From Trichosporon coremiiforme (lineage: Eukaryota > Basidiomycota > Tremellomycetes > Trichosporonales > Trichosporonaceae), in assembly GCA_039545355.1 (NCBI GenBank), contig BCJJ01000004.1, positions 186,001 through 250,000 of the forward strand: 64,000 nt of DNA, read 5' to 3'. A model generated the notes under the pieces. It did not search any database. It was not told the DNA's origin and saw only the letters and a program-made list of their open reading frames with translations. The position numbers were made by a program, and so were the translations under genes. Below are positions 49,101 to 61,059 of this stretch, one piece after another; position 1 is the stretch's first letter; each line of letters opens with the position of its first letter.

Positions 49101-49815
49101 GCACGGTCACGGGTCAATGCGGCAGAATGTGCCGGTCATCAACGCGCCGACAAACCCGCCCCCGAACTCGTACTACCCGGCATCGCGCAACCGGGCGAAC
49201 ACGATCAACCAGATGGACACGATCCCGCCTGCGCTCGCGCGGCTGACAAATCTCGGCGCGCCGGATCCATCGGGCAACCGCACGTCGCTGACCCCGGTCC
49301 TGCACCGAGAGGACATGGTCGAGGCGTGGGAGCGGCGCCAGCAGGGTGGCCACAAGCCGTCGTCGCTGCACAACGCGCACTACGCGCAGCTCGAGTACCT
49401 GCAGGAGCAGGCCGAACTCGTCAACATGGGGCAGTCCTACGTCATGCCCGGGCAGTTCACGGCGCAGGCGCACCACGGACACCACCGCGGCAGCCAGTCC
49501 TTCAGCGGCGTTCAGGGCTACCAAATGCCGATCGTCGACTACCGCCGCAACGAGTACGAGCCATCGTCTAAGAGCCGCAACTACTTGCCGGCGTACCCGC
49601 CCCCGGTCGCGACGCACGAGATTGACCCTGGCATGATCATGCCGCCGTACAACTCGCCGGGCGGCTACCAGGCCTACTCGCCCGGACACGGTGCCAGGGC
49701 TTCCTTCTCCGGCCCGTATCGACCGCCTGCGGGACACGCGCAGGGATACCAGCAGCCGCAGCAACCGGTGACCCCGACAAGGTCGCAGCGATACCCCGCG
49801 CAGGGGTACCAGTGA
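46128..49815 (+). CDS. YAK1: dual-specificity DYRK-family kinase, YAK1-like
   Basis: Exons 46128-47321, 47366-48222 and 48261-49815; 1201 aa. The kinase domain covers about residues 467-800: VLGQGTFGQVVK, AVKVVKNKPAYLNQ, HCDLKPENILL (Cys in place of Arg in HRD, normal for DYRKs), DFGSACHE, and the activation loop YTYIQSRFYRSPEV with the autophosphorylated Tyr pair region. The DYRK-type insert and WSPQQAAKHPF close the domain. It is flanked by a 400-residue Ser/Pro/His-rich N-terminus and a 400-residue Gln/Pro/Tyr-rich C-terminus. Just before the kinase, SFRYETTDNPRRVLTKPSK is the YAK1-specific lead-in. YAK1 kinases restrain growth downstream of PKA/TOR under nutrient stress; that role is by homology. 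Confidence 0.93.
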
Positions 49816-50454
49816 GCGATGGTTGAGCGTTCCGCTTTCATATACAGTTTCCGTTTCTTTTCACGAGGAGGAGTCGACGGTTTTGAGTAAAAGCAGCGAG
49901 ATAGCAGCGGTAGCAGTAGTAGTAATAGAATCACCACATCACTCCCATCTCCCTCCTTCCCTTACAATCCCCACCACACCAGCAGATCAGTCGTTTCCAA
50001 AACACGCGCCGCCTACAAGCGCCCAAATGCTCGCTGAGCGAGCCCCAGTCCCAGCCTCCAGCCCCGCCCTCGTCTATTTTCCTCCTCCCAGGTCCGTATC
50101 ACACCAACTTTTTCACGCTTTCACGTTTCAGTTAGACAGAACGAAGAGAGTTCGTGCAAGGAAGAGGAAAAGGGAGAACGAGGCGAGAAAAGATATGTAC
50201 GCATTTATTGCATTTTGCTGCCTTTAATGTGGTCTGTCTGTGTTCTGTGGTCTGTGTCTGTGTTCAATGGGGGGCTCTATGATACCGGCCAGCGGTTGTG
50301 CTTGGATTGGATCTGGGAAAGCGGATGAACGGTGGTGATAGTGGAGTGGGTGGTGGTGGTGTGGTGGTGGTGTGGTGGTGGTGTGGTGGTGGGGAAGTAT
50401 GATGCTATGCCTGTGTTTCTACTCATGCAAGTGTCCGTGGCACCTTCAATGGGG
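49816..50454. terminator. convergent 3' region YAK1 / NIMA-like kinase
   Basis: 0.64 kb between two converging genes, holding both 3' ends and the 11-bp minisatellite. I see no further gene. Confidence 0.4.
50351..50394 (+). repeat. 11-bp minisatellite, four units
   Basis: TGGTGGTGGTG occurs three times exactly and a fourth time with one change (TGGTGGTGGGG). It is a G/T-rich strand with repeated GG steps, so it may adopt unusual structure. It lies about 60 bp from the 3' end of the NIMA-like kinase gene. Confidence 0.9.
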
Positions 50455-52839
50455 CTATCGCTTCCTAAGCGCCTCAATGCTCCTAGCATTATGCCTGAGG
50501 ACGTTGGCATGCAGGCTGCCGCTCTTGGTCCTCTGTCTGCCTCCTGTCGCTGCTCCTGCTGCTCCCTCCTTGGTCGAGCCATTGGGCTGGATAGCCCCCA
50601 GCGGCGCCCTCGGGGGCATCGGTAACTCGGCGGCAATCGCTTCATTCCGATCCACGAGCGCCAGCATGCTCGCCGTCTCGGCCTGTTTCTTCAGGAAGGG
50701 GGAGGGCGCATCGGGGTCCGCGGCGTCCCAGCGCGCTGGCGTCTGGTCCGGGCGCCACGTGAAGGGCACCTTGGCGGGCGTGGAGAGCTTCTCGGCACTG
50801 CCGCGCGTGAGGCGCTCGACTAACCGCTCGCTGCGCTCTATGCTCGTTCCGAAGCGGCCAGCCTCGCCGCGCTCCACGCGCTCGGCACGCTCGACCCTAG
50901 CTTCCATCAACCGCTCGGCGCTGTTCTTCCGCTCGACGGCCGCACGCTGGAACTCGGCCCTCAGGTCGCCGCGTAACTCGGCGCGCATGGGGAGGAAACT
51001 GCCCCGCGCGGCGTCGCCGAGGCTGCTCTGTCGGCGGCGGAAGCGGGAGCCCGGGGTGGGCAATTGGCCCGGGGCTGGGGAGGCGAAGGACGCGGTGCGC
51101 ATCGACACGTCGCCCTGCTCGAACACGCGCTCGAGCTCGCCCGGCGACCCGATGCTCGTGCGTCCGGCCACGTGCCTGTTCGGGCTGGGCTGGGGCTTCT
51201 TCGGCGTCGCCATGCCGGGCACAGGGGGCGCTTCGAGCTTGGAGCCCGCCGAGGAGAGATTCGTCATGCTCTTCGAGACGTTCTTCCTGTTCAGCGCGCC
51301 GGCTGAGCGCTGGTTGCGCAGCGGCAGGGGAGAGGTGCATGGGAGCGGGATCTTGGACGGCGTGTCCTCGTACTGGTACCGTCTCCGAGGCGGGGGGTCA
51401 CGCTCGGCGTCCTCGTCCACGCTGTCCAGGGATCCGACGGAACCCTCCCGGTCCCGCCCCGAGTCGCCTGTTCCGGCTGACCCGGCGGAGCGTGAGAGCG
51501 CCGCGAGTCGCGCAATCTCGGCGTCCTTCGCCTCCTTCTCAAGGCGGAGCGCCTCCCACTGTTCCCGGAGCGAGGCGTTTGCAAGAGCCATCAACTTGTG
51601 GTTCTCGCGCAGAATGTCCTCGCGTTCCGTCAGCGCCGCCTCGCGCGCGAGCATGTCTGCTTCTCGCTCCGTCAGGGCCGCCTCGCGCTCGGCGAGTCCG
51701 CGTTCCCGGCGTTCGAGGGCTGCGTTCCGCTCAGACAGTCGCGTCTCGTACGCGATGAACTCTTCCTTCCGCTGCGAGAGGATCGAGGCCTGGTTCTGAA
51801 CCTGGAACAGCTTGCGATGCAGCTTCATCTCGTCCATCTCGAGCAGGTCCTTTGTGCTCGGGCGTCGGACGGGGTTCAGGCTCAGCATCGCGCGGATCAC
51901 GCTCTTCAGCGTCGGGCTAATGTGGCCCGGAAGAGGCGGGAGTCGGCCGCTCTTCACCATGCTGATCAGCTCCTCCTGCGTGGTCGCGGTCGAGAACGGC
52001 GAGGACAGCGCGCACATCTCGAACACGAGACAGCCCAGAGACCACATGTCGCTCTTCGTGTCGTAGCGGTTCTCGGCGAGGATCTCGGGCGGCATGTACA
52101 GCGGCGTGCCGACGTACGTTGACGTGAAAGCGCAGCCGCCCATGTCCTTCGAGAGTCCAAAGTCGCCCAGCTTCACGATGTCACCGGACAGAAAGACGTT
52201 CTCGGGCTTCAGGTCGCGGTGCAGCACTTGCGTCCGCTCGGAGGAGCTTCTAACTCGTCCCGCGGCACGCTGCTCCGGCCAGTGGCAGTGGTGCAGCGCG
52301 AGTGTGATCTGCAGGAAGATGTTCCAGATCTTGTCCTCATGAATCGGCGTGTTCGTTCGCTGCGCTTTTCGGATGAGGCTGCCGAGGTCTCCGGACGTGC
52401 AGTACTGAGATCAGCTCGTACTAACACAATGCTAGCTGCGCAAACTCACCTCCATCACAATGTAGATGCGCTCGTTCTTCGGATCCTTGATCTTCTGGAT
52501 AAGTTGCACAATGTTTCGATGTTTCAGCGACTCGAGGATAGCCCTGCCATCAGCTATCACACCTCCGCTCGACATACACTTCAGCTAACACCTGTTTCCG
52601 GTCTCGCTCTGTCATCTTCGCGTAGTCGAGCTGCTTTAAGGCAAACTCCTGTTTGTCAGCTCAAACAAGATTCCATGCTAGCTCACCTTGCCGTCCTCTA
52701 TGCGCTGGATCTTGGAGATGACACCGAATGATCCCTTGCCAATGTTTGAGACGAGGCGGTACTTGTCCATCTCGCTGGCGTCGGCGTAGCCGGACGCCGA
52801 GGAGAAGGCGCTCGCTGTCCGCCGACCGGTGCTGGACAT
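50455..52839 (-). CDS. KIN3: NIMA-related serine/threonine kinase (KIN3/NEK2-like)
   Basis: Exons 52687-52839, 52578-52648, 52450-52543 and 50455-52404; 755 aa. Kinase domain about residues 27-295: IGKGSFGVISK, FALKQLDYAKM, AEVAILESLKHRNIVQ, VLHRDLKPENVFL, KLGDFGLSKDM, GTPLYMPPEIL and RRPSTKDLL. Before the catalytic loop there is the fungal NIMA insert (HWPEQRAAGRVRSSSERTQ). After the kinase a Glu/Arg-rich coiled coil (about 300-410, repeated A-L-x-E-R-E/E-A-A-L-T-E-R-E) should drive dimerisation as in NEK2/NIMA. The rest is Ser/Pro/Arg-rich. Family members act in mitotic entry and spindle-pole function. Missing the three small upstream introns would lose the ATP site. Confidence 0.92.
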
Positions 52840-53725
52840 GGCGATGTGGGTTGGAACGGGTGGAAAGGATGGGGGAAGTGTAAATGAGAAGGCTGTGTTT
52901 GGCGGGTTTGGGGTTGTCGCGACTAAGGTTGCGCGGCGTCAGGTGGAGAGGAGTGGGGAGTATGTATGCAGCGGCCAGGCTGCAGTGGGTGCCGAGTGTG
53001 TGTCAGGATGCAATGTGGGAGCGCGGCCGGAATGTTTGGTGGGTTTGGCTTTGCGTTTAGCCACGGCGAGACGCGGTCAAACGGAGGACTGAGTGTGCGG
53101 CTGGAAGCTGAGGCTCCGAGACAAACAAAGGCTGACCAGCCAGTCTGTTGTTGTTGGTTTGTCGCTGGGCTGGGTGTCGGTCGGGCGTCGGTGGTTGGAG
53201 TCGATGCAGCAGAGAGCTATCAAACAAGCATGCCTGGGAGAAGGAAGTGGAAATGAGATGGAAGGGGTAAAGTAATGTATGTTTTGTGTTGGGCACGCTG
53301 AAGGGGACTGGATGTGGGAACGCACACTAAGAGAGGTTGTTGATGGACTTGTTCCTGAATGTGCAGCGGTCAACACGACGGTGACCCTCGGCTCCCTCAC
53401 CATGTCGTAACCTCGGCCACCCGCGGGACCCGCACACTGCACGACCGTATCAAAAAAATCAAGCGCGTCTTTGCACCCTGTGCCCTCACTCCACGCCACG
53501 TCATTGTCTCCAGAACATTACACCCCAACTCTAATCTTACATTAGTAAATTGGGCTATGCGTGCCTTCCCTTTCTTTCTAATCCAGGCCTAATCCCCGTG
53601 CCGCGTCGCAAGTCTTCAGTTCAATCTCAGGGTCTCACCACTTCGAGTGATCTCAGCGTCAACAATTTTGAATACCATTCACCTCCATCTCGCCTTCTCC
53701 ACCAACACCACCCAACAACTAAGCC
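52840..53725. promoter_or_regulatory. divergent promoter between the NIMA-like kinase and RRP3
   Basis: 0.89 kb between two opposing start codons. The RRP3 side (53480-53725) is C/T-rich leader. No specific element is assigned. Confidence 0.45.
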
Positions 53726-55228
53726 ATGTCCGACACTGACTCGGCCAGCAACAGCCGTGCGTCGTCCCCGGCAAACGGCGCGGACGAGCCCAAGAAGACC
53801 TTCGCGGACCTTGGCGTTAGCAAGGAGCTGTGTGACTCTTGCGAGTCGCTCGGCTTCAAGAACCCGACCGACATCCAGGTCGCCGCCATCCCTCCTGCGC
53901 TCACCGGCCGCGACATCATCGGTATCGCCCAGACGGGTAGTGGTAAGACAGCCGCCTTCTCGCTTCCCATCCTTCAGACGCTGTGGGAGAACCCTCAGCC
54001 GTTCTACTCGCTCATCCTTGCTCCCACTCGGTAAGCTCGAAACACGGTACTGAGCTGACAGTAGTGAACTTGCGGACCAGATCGCGAAGCAGGTGCAGGC
54101 TCTTGGAGCGCCGATCGGCGTCAGGACGGCCATCATCGTCGGTGGAATGGACATGATGTCGCAGTCCATTGCGCTCAGCAAGCGCCCGCACATTATCGTC
54201 GCCACCCCTGGTCGTCTCATGGACCACCTCGAGAACACGAAGGGCTTCTCGCTCAAGGCGCTCAAGTACCTCGTGCTCGACGAGGCTGACCGTCTTCTCG
54301 ACCTCGACTTCGGTCCCATCATTGACAAGCTCCTCAAGGTCATCCCGAAGGAGCGCAACACCTTCCTCTTCTCCGCTACGCTGTCCACCAAGGTCGAGAA
54401 GCTCAAGCGCGCGAGTTTGAACAAACCCATTCAGGTCAAGGTCGACTCCAAGTAAGTCGAGCTGAGTTGACCTTGAGGGAAAGCTAACATACAGGTACTC
54501 GACTGTCTCGACTCTGATGCAGTACTACGTCTTCTTCCCCGAGGTGCAGAAGGACGCGTACCTCTTTTACCTCGTGAACGAGCTCAGCTCGAGCTCGATG
54601 ATCATCTTCACGTCAACTGTCGACCGTGCCCAGCGCCTCAGTATCATGCTGAACCGTCTCGGCTACCCCGCCATTCCGCTCCACGGACAGATGAGCCAGT
54701 CTGCTCGTCTTGGAAGTCTGAACAAGTTCAAGAGCGGAGGACGCAAGATTCTGGTTGCAACCGATGTTGCCTCGCGTGGTCTCGATATCCCCTCCGTCGA
54801 CCTCGTTGTCGTGAGTGTAACAAGACCTATCCGTTTCGAGCGCATGCTAACAGCAGAACTTTGACATTCCTTCCAACTCCAAGGACTACGTCCACCGTGT
54901 CGGTCGTACTGCGCGTGCGGGACGATCCGGAAAGTCGATCACACTGGTTACCCAGTACGACGTCGTCATGCTGAAGGGTATCGAGGCGGCGATCGGACGC
55001 CAGCTTCCCGCTTTCGACTGTGACAAGGAGGCCGTGGCGATCCTGTCTGACCGCGTGAACGAGGCGGCGCGCGCTGCCAGGATGGAGATGCGCGAGACGG
55101 GCACGGGCGGCGCTGGCGGCAAGCGCGGGCGCGACAAGGGCAGGAGGGGCAAGGACGACGACCGGGATCGCGACGACGACGTTGTGCAGGGTGGTATGCC
55201 CAAGAAGAAGTTCAAGAAGAGGAAGTAG
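53726..55228 (+). CDS. RRP3: ATP-dependent rRNA helicase RRP3 (DEAD-box, DDX47 type)
   Basis: Exons 53726-54030, 54065-54451, 54495-54810 and 54857-55228; 459 aa. All DEAD-box motifs are present in order: Q motif ([16 protein letters not shown]), [65 protein letters not shown] and [14 protein letters not shown]. The run [20 protein letters not shown] and the [11 protein letters not shown] segment match the RRP3/DDX47 subfamily, which works in 18S rRNA maturation in the nucleolus. The Lys/Arg/Asp-rich C-terminus is a likely nucleolar tail. The last acceptor is a CAGCAG doublet; the downstream CAG was used because it gives NFDIP. Confidence 0.95.
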
Positions 55229-55538
55229 AGGACTCGCATCGCATTGGAAGATTCGGGCATCAGGCAATTGGGCCTTAATTCATAGACATCTGTACCAGTA
55301 ATGCATCAATCTCTGTAGACTTGCCCGCCCAAGGTCAAAGAATGCGCCGGGTTTCGAGAGCCCAGCCGTTCTGAAACCTGAAGTTTAAATTGCCGCGACT
55401 CAGGGCCGCCACCCGCTATCAGTAACCTGGCTTCACCTGGCTATCCCGCATCACACGTTGTCGTCACTCGCTCGACCTGACCGTCCTTCCTCAATCATCG
55501 CCAGACTGCTCTTCCTCTCCCATTAGCCAGCCGCCGTC
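55229..55538. other. intergenic region RRP3-BTB gene
   Basis: 0.31 kb, 3' flank of RRP3 and promoter of the next gene. Nothing else is visible. Confidence 0.4.
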
Positions 55539-57547
55539 ATGGCAGCCAACCCGTCGCACCTGCTGATCTCTCGCAACCCCCGCTCCCCCGCTCATCCCCA
55601 GTTGGCCTCGACGCTGACCTCCTCGCCGTATCTCTTCCCCTTCCCGACAGACGACTCGACTCTTCCTCATGCGTCTGGCAGTGAGCGCAACGCCCCACGG
55701 CACACGCGCTCGCAGTCCACACCTGCCTTCGACCTCGATCTCGAGGACGATACGGAACCGCTCGAGATCCATCCCACGTTTCGCAGGGACGCCGAGTTCC
55801 CCGGCCGCGTCCTCGTGATCGTCGGCGGGTACGAGTTCTGGTGCCATAAGGAGGTGCTGTGGTTTGCAAGCCCGTTCTTCAACGCTCTTCTCAAGGGACC
55901 GTGAGTTGCTATCTTTAGCCTCTGTGTGTGTGCGTGTGTGTTGCTAATGACCAGGTGGACGGAAACGGGTGGCAAAGGACACCAAGCACACGGGCACGGA
56001 CGTAGCGATTCTCACCACTCCCACCGCTCCTACCACTCTCACACGCGCTCGCACTCTCACACGATCATTCCCAGCAGCTCGTCGCATGTGCCGAGCTCTA
56101 TGCCTCCAGACCCAGAACCGGCCACAGAACCGGACCACGATGTTGCCGCCCCGGACACGGATACGCTGTCCCTTCCGGGGAAGGAAGACGAGCAGAAGGG
56201 CAGTGTCTACCTCGATGCGCAGGACGGACCAAGCGTAGCCGAGATCCTGGCCGAGCTGCGCAATCTTCCCGAGCCGCCGGCAGCAAGCGAGGGCGGCGCT
56301 AGTGCTGCGAATCGGCTCAGCATGCTTGGGGCGAACCCGCCGCCGCACCCCGCGACGCAGCAACCGTTCCAGTTGCCCGAAACAGATGAGAGGAAGAAGC
56401 CCGCCTCGCCGCTGTCGTCACTGTCGTCTAGCGGTGTGCTGAAGCCGAAACCGAAGCGCGCAAGCACGCAGAGCGGCTCGATTAGCACCCCCGTGCGGCC
56501 GTGTAGTGCACCGGCTGGGGAGCGACATCGAGATGCAGACTGCGTTGTTGAGCTAAAGGAGGAGTCGCCCGAGGCGTTCCAGGTATGTTTTTCTTGTAGT
56601 TGAGACTCGTACTCGGGACGAACTGATGTGCAGGACTTCTTGTACTGGGCCTACCCGCATCTGGACTGCAAAGCGACATGGACGAATGTTGAGGGGGTAA
56701 GCTCGATTTCTCCCAGTCCAAGCTGACGACCAGCTCCTTGCACTGTCGCTGAAATTGATCGTGCCGAGCCTCACAAAACTCTGCGAGCAGTTCCTCATGA
56801 CGCACGCCTCCGGCCGACCAGTCATGGCCATTGCACTGGCTGAGCAGCACGGCAACGCAGAGCTGTACAGGGAGGCGAGCCGCTTCCTCCTTGACCAACC
56901 GACGTGGGATCCGGAAGAGTTTGAGAGCCTGAGCGAGACGACGCAGCTGAAGCTGAGCAAGCGGTGCGTTTCCAGCTCCATAACAGCCCTGGCTGTAGCT
57001 GACCCCAGACGAACATGGTTCCTGGAACGTCTACTGAAACTCGGCACGATCGACGTGAAGAAGGAGTACACCTGCGTGGGCTTTTCGACGTGGGCTTGTA
57101 GCTGACAAAACAGCGGCCAGACTGCCCCGATCCGAGCAAGTGCCAAACGCAGCTCGACGAGAAGTGGAGACAAGCGTACTTGGCCGTGTCGCGGTATGGA
57201 CCGCCACAGGCGAGCGTCGCCTTCCGTTGTCTCCGGCAGCTCGAGACCTTCCCTACCAACCCCAGTCTCGTCATGCCACACCCACTTTGTCAGACGAGTG
57301 CGAAGAGCTGGGTTAGCACGCGTGAGTATGCCAGTTGCAAAGGGGTACGACCTGTGTGGGAGGCCAGCCGTTGCAGAAGACGGACCGGCTGACGATTCAT
57401 TGGACAAGAGCTGACAGCAGTCTTCGATCGCATGTTCCAGCCCAAGGTCGCGTTTGGACTCGTTACGCCGGGTACCGAGAAGGTGAACTTCCCTGAGCAG
57501 TGTAGACAAGCTGACAGCAGTACTGGCTGCACATCACTCTGAACTGA
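55539..57547 (+). CDS. BTB/POZ domain protein with an inserted low-complexity loop
   Basis: Exons 55539-55900, 55955-56582, 56634-56696, 56734-56963, 57009-57075, 57114-57321, 57421-57482 and 57521-57547; 548 aa. GRVLVIVGGYEFWCHKEVLW with SPFFNALLKG is the first half of a BTB fold (about residues 85-120). The second half resumes near residue 317 with VVELKEESPEAFQDFLYWAY and continues through LIVPSLTKLCEQFLM, then a BACK-like helical tail (AIALAEQHGNAELYREASRF). About 195 residues, rich in His/Ser and then Pro/Ser/Glu, sit inside the domain. BTB proteins usually dimerise and often recruit cullin-3; no Kelch or zinc-finger partner is present, so its role is unknown. The last two introns (99 and 38 nt) are the least certain. 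Confidence 0.82.
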
Positions 57548-57725
57548 GCTCTCCGTAAAGCTACCCGACGCTTACCGGTCAGCTGACACGCAGCCTCCTG
57601 TCTACGACACTGTGAGCTACCCGATGGTTCGCTCTGAGCTCACCACAGATCACGACAACGACGATTCATGTACTGTATATCTCCATGCATCCTGTACTCT
57701 ACTCTACTACTCCATTACTCTATCT

Positions 57726-60263
57726 CTACTGCCTGACGACGAAAGCATCGGTGCTCCCCCGCTTGAGCGCGAGCATGCTCGCCTCCCTCATCCGCTCAAG
57801 GTACCTCTCCAGGCTGCCAGCGGCGACAAACTCGTCATAAACGCGCCAGTCCTCGGCCGCAACGAGCGACGCCATCTCAAGCGCGTCCTGGAGGAACCGC
57901 GGTGTGCGGTCAGAGTACTGCACGAGCATCTGGTGCAAGCGCAGGACGAGATAGGGGATAAAGATCTGGCGGATGCGCGCGAGCTCCTTCCGCCTCTGGG
58001 AGGCGTAAAGCGAGCGGCCCTGTGCGGGGAACTGGAGCCAGGAGCTCGTGAGGAGCGACCTCGTCTGGGCGGCGACATCGTCAATGAGAGCCTGTGGGTC
58101 AGCTATACAAATCCTGCCGGTGAGCCATGTTCTTGAACTTACGTTGAGCTTCTTGGCCCAGTTATGCTGCTCGACCCTGCCCGCCGTCTCCTTCGGTGCG
58201 CGGCCGGCGGCCTCGTCGACGGCGTCGTGCGCGCTGAACAGCTGGAACAGACGGACATAGTCGTGATGCTCGTCCGACTGGGTCTCGTCGTCTGCGCGGA
58301 TCCCCTCCAGCTGGCTGGGGAGCGAGCGGAGGAGGGCGTGGGCCGCGTTCGCCTGTCCCAGCGCGAGGAAGTAGCGCATCACGTCGTTTGAGCGGACGAG
58401 CGCCTCCCCAAGCGTGTCGGGCACCATGGTGAGCCACTCTATGGCGCGGATGAGGTGCACGTCCCTCTCGGAGAGAGACGAGAGCCAGTTGATCTCCGGC
58501 TCGCCCGGGACGAGGGCCGGGATGGACGAGAACGCCTCGTCGAGGATCATGCGCACGGTTTCCTTGGCGATCACGCTGATGTCGAGGTTGTGCTGCTGAG
58601 CACGGAGGAGGGCCTGCTTCTTCTGCTCGAAGGGCGCATCGGGGTCCATCGCGCGCAGGAAGCGCGCGTAGCTCTGCTCGCCGTTGCCCTCGCGCAGGCA
58701 CGCTGCGTACGCCGCCACGAGCGCGTCGTTGCCCTCACGCTCCAGGATGTGCAGGTACGCCTTGATGATGTCGTTGGCCGCGTCCTCGGGCACGTCCTGG
58801 CCGAGCGAGCGGAGGACGAGCACGAGATGCGTGAAGAAACGCACGAGGGGACCAATGAGATCCGGTGCAACGCTGTCCGCCAACGTTGGGAGACGGTCTG
58901 CGAATGTGTTCAGCAGAACGGGCGCACGGCCGAGGATGACCATCTTCTGCGCGACGTAGTAGGGGTTCTGCGATGCCGCGGCGACGGAGCCGCTCTGCAC
59001 CGAGGCGAGAGAGGCGAACACCTCATCCAGACCGCCGCGGCCTACGTCGGTCGCACCCTCGTCGTCGTTGCCGATCAGGGCATCCTCCTGCTCCCAGAAC
59101 CCGCCGAGCGAGTGCCACTTCCGGTCGATCCGCGCCTCGAGCCGGTACTGAATGTGCGCCCACAGGTAGTCCTCCCACGACTCGCACGCCGGAAGCAGTG
59201 TCGGCAAGTCCGCAATCAGGGCAGCATACAGTGCCCGCTCAGCCTGCGAAAGCGTGTGCTGATTGTCAGTTTGGGAGTACTGGGCTCCAACTCACATTCT
59301 TCGCGATCGCTCGGCAGCTCTTTTTCCATAACGCCCGTGACCGGTTGCCGGTCAGCGCCGTAGCCTCGGTGTTCTCCTTCGCTGCTTGTCAATTCAGATG
59401 TGCAAAAGAACAACTCACTGATACCACCCATGTTCCACCTCCGTCCGCCCATAAGCGACGCAGCACGCCACGGCTCGCCGCCCTCGTCGCACACCGTGAC
59501 GGCCTGGTCAAGCTCGCCATGTCGCACCAGGTCCCACAGCGTCTCGAGCAGAGGGGTCTGGTACGTTTCGTCCTCGCCGGCGAGCGCCTGTCCATGCGGG
59601 TCGCGCAGCGTGAAGTCGGGATCGAGGCTGGGCGTGTCCTTTCCGTCCAGCCGCGCCTTCTTCACCTTCCTTAGCGTCGAGGGAAGGTAGCCATGACGCG
59701 CCTCGATTGGCGGCGGCAACGAGAACAGAGGCCGGCTCTGCAGGTGGTCTAGCAACGTCGCCCAGAGCGACAGCTCCGAGTCCTCGTTCACGATCGTCTG
59801 CGCCGCCGCCTCCGGTGGCGTGTACGGGTTCTGTGCAATCTGCTCCTCAGATGACGGCGGGACGAACTCAGGGTCCGCGCGGTGCAGCCGGTTCCTGCTC
59901 GTCAGCTCAGCTCTACGAATGGAATACTAGACTCACTCGTACACGGTCCGGATCAGCGCCCATGTTCGATGCTCAAGCATGAGCGACTCGAACACTTCCG
60001 GGGAGATCCCTCCGCTGTTCCGCTGGGCGCGAAGCCTGTTGTTAGCTTGGAATTACAACGCAAAGCACTCACGTCTCCTCCAGACTGTTCATGAGAGCCG
60101 AGATCATGCCTCCCTCTTCGTCCAGAACAACATCGTAGCGGATCGGCGAGTCGAGCTGAGCGGATGACGGACCGGCCTCGGAGTATTTGGAGTGGTAGTT
60201 CGCCATAACCTTGGCGAAGGTCGCATCCGGGGACACGCTTTGCGTCACCATAGTTCCAGACAT
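57726..60263 (-). CDS. NUP84: nucleoporin NUP84/NUP107
   Basis: Exons 60073-60263, 59937-60035, 59419-59894, 59296-59381, 58143-59243 and 57726-58091; 772 aa. It is almost wholly alpha-helical. Family signatures: LLETLWDLVRHGELDQAV, EPWRAASLMGGRRWN, RALWKKSCRAIAKNAERALY, ALIADLPTLLPACESWEDYLW and HILEREGNDALVAAYAACL. The spliced segment between 59300 and 59420 restores the conserved Trp-Lys-Lys-Ser-Cys block and supports those introns. NUP84 is a scaffold of the Y-shaped outer-ring complex of the nuclear pore. It converges with the BTB gene at a distance of 178 bp. Confidence 0.93.
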
Positions 60264-61059
60264 GTTGGGCTATATCGTCGAGCCCGATGGGATGCCGGAG
60301 CGCAATGGTAACGTCGAATTCGATTCTTTCCAGAGGTCATCAGGTGGACGCTGTTGTGGGATACAAACCTCGATGATGCACTGTGATAACCATCTCGAAT
60401 GACGTGTGCATCGTGCCTTTCCACGCGATAAGCGCGTGATGACATCTCCGCTGATTGCGTCAGCTGGTCACGTGCCCTTTGTTCATCAGGCAACCCCACG
60501 CTGACCCCGCAGACGCTCCGATAGACTTCAGGTTTAGGCTCCTCATGGTGGACAACTCCGGCAATCTCTTCGTCATCTCCTAGTCCGCGGCAGGCCAGGC
60601 TCATCACGCATCTCTACTCTGACATTCTGTCATCATCGCATACCCACTCGTCACCGCGCCCGTCTTCCTCGGCGTTACGCATTCATCCGCGCTTGTTATC
60701 GACCTCGACATCGATCACTCTCCACCTAGATAGACAAGATTTTCCATTTCTGAGGCTTATTCACGCCTCCCCTTACAGCGCATATCACATACACCTGACC
60801 GACGAGACGTTCCGCCGGCTTCGCCACCATCACCTCCCTCTCCACTTTGGGCCCCCCTACCCCTCTTGCCGCACAACAAAGCGGCTCGCCCATCGTGCAG
60901 AGCTTAGCCACCCCCTCCCCAACTGCCTCGCCGCCGCCGCCGCCGCCGACTAGTAAACGACACCGGAAATCGGACAATACCCCGCCACCTATCGCTAAGC
61001 GCACCAAGTTGAGCCCCGTTCAACGTGCCACGCCCCCGCTAGAAGAGACCCGCTCCACC
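60264..61059. promoter_or_regulatory. divergent promoter between NUP84 and the RBR ligase
   Basis: 0.8 kb between opposing start codons. The 60600-61059 half is C-rich leader for the plus-strand gene. It contains an open frame without an ATG in frame upstream of 61060, so the start was placed at 61060. Confidence 0.45.

Noticed and set aside
50372..51799. 475-residue plus-strand open frame opposite the NIMA-like kinase
   Set aside because: Antisense shadow, Ser/Arg/Ala-rich, overlapping a complete kinase gene.
58455..59363. 302-residue plus-strand open frame opposite NUP84
   Set aside because: Antisense shadow of a conserved gene.
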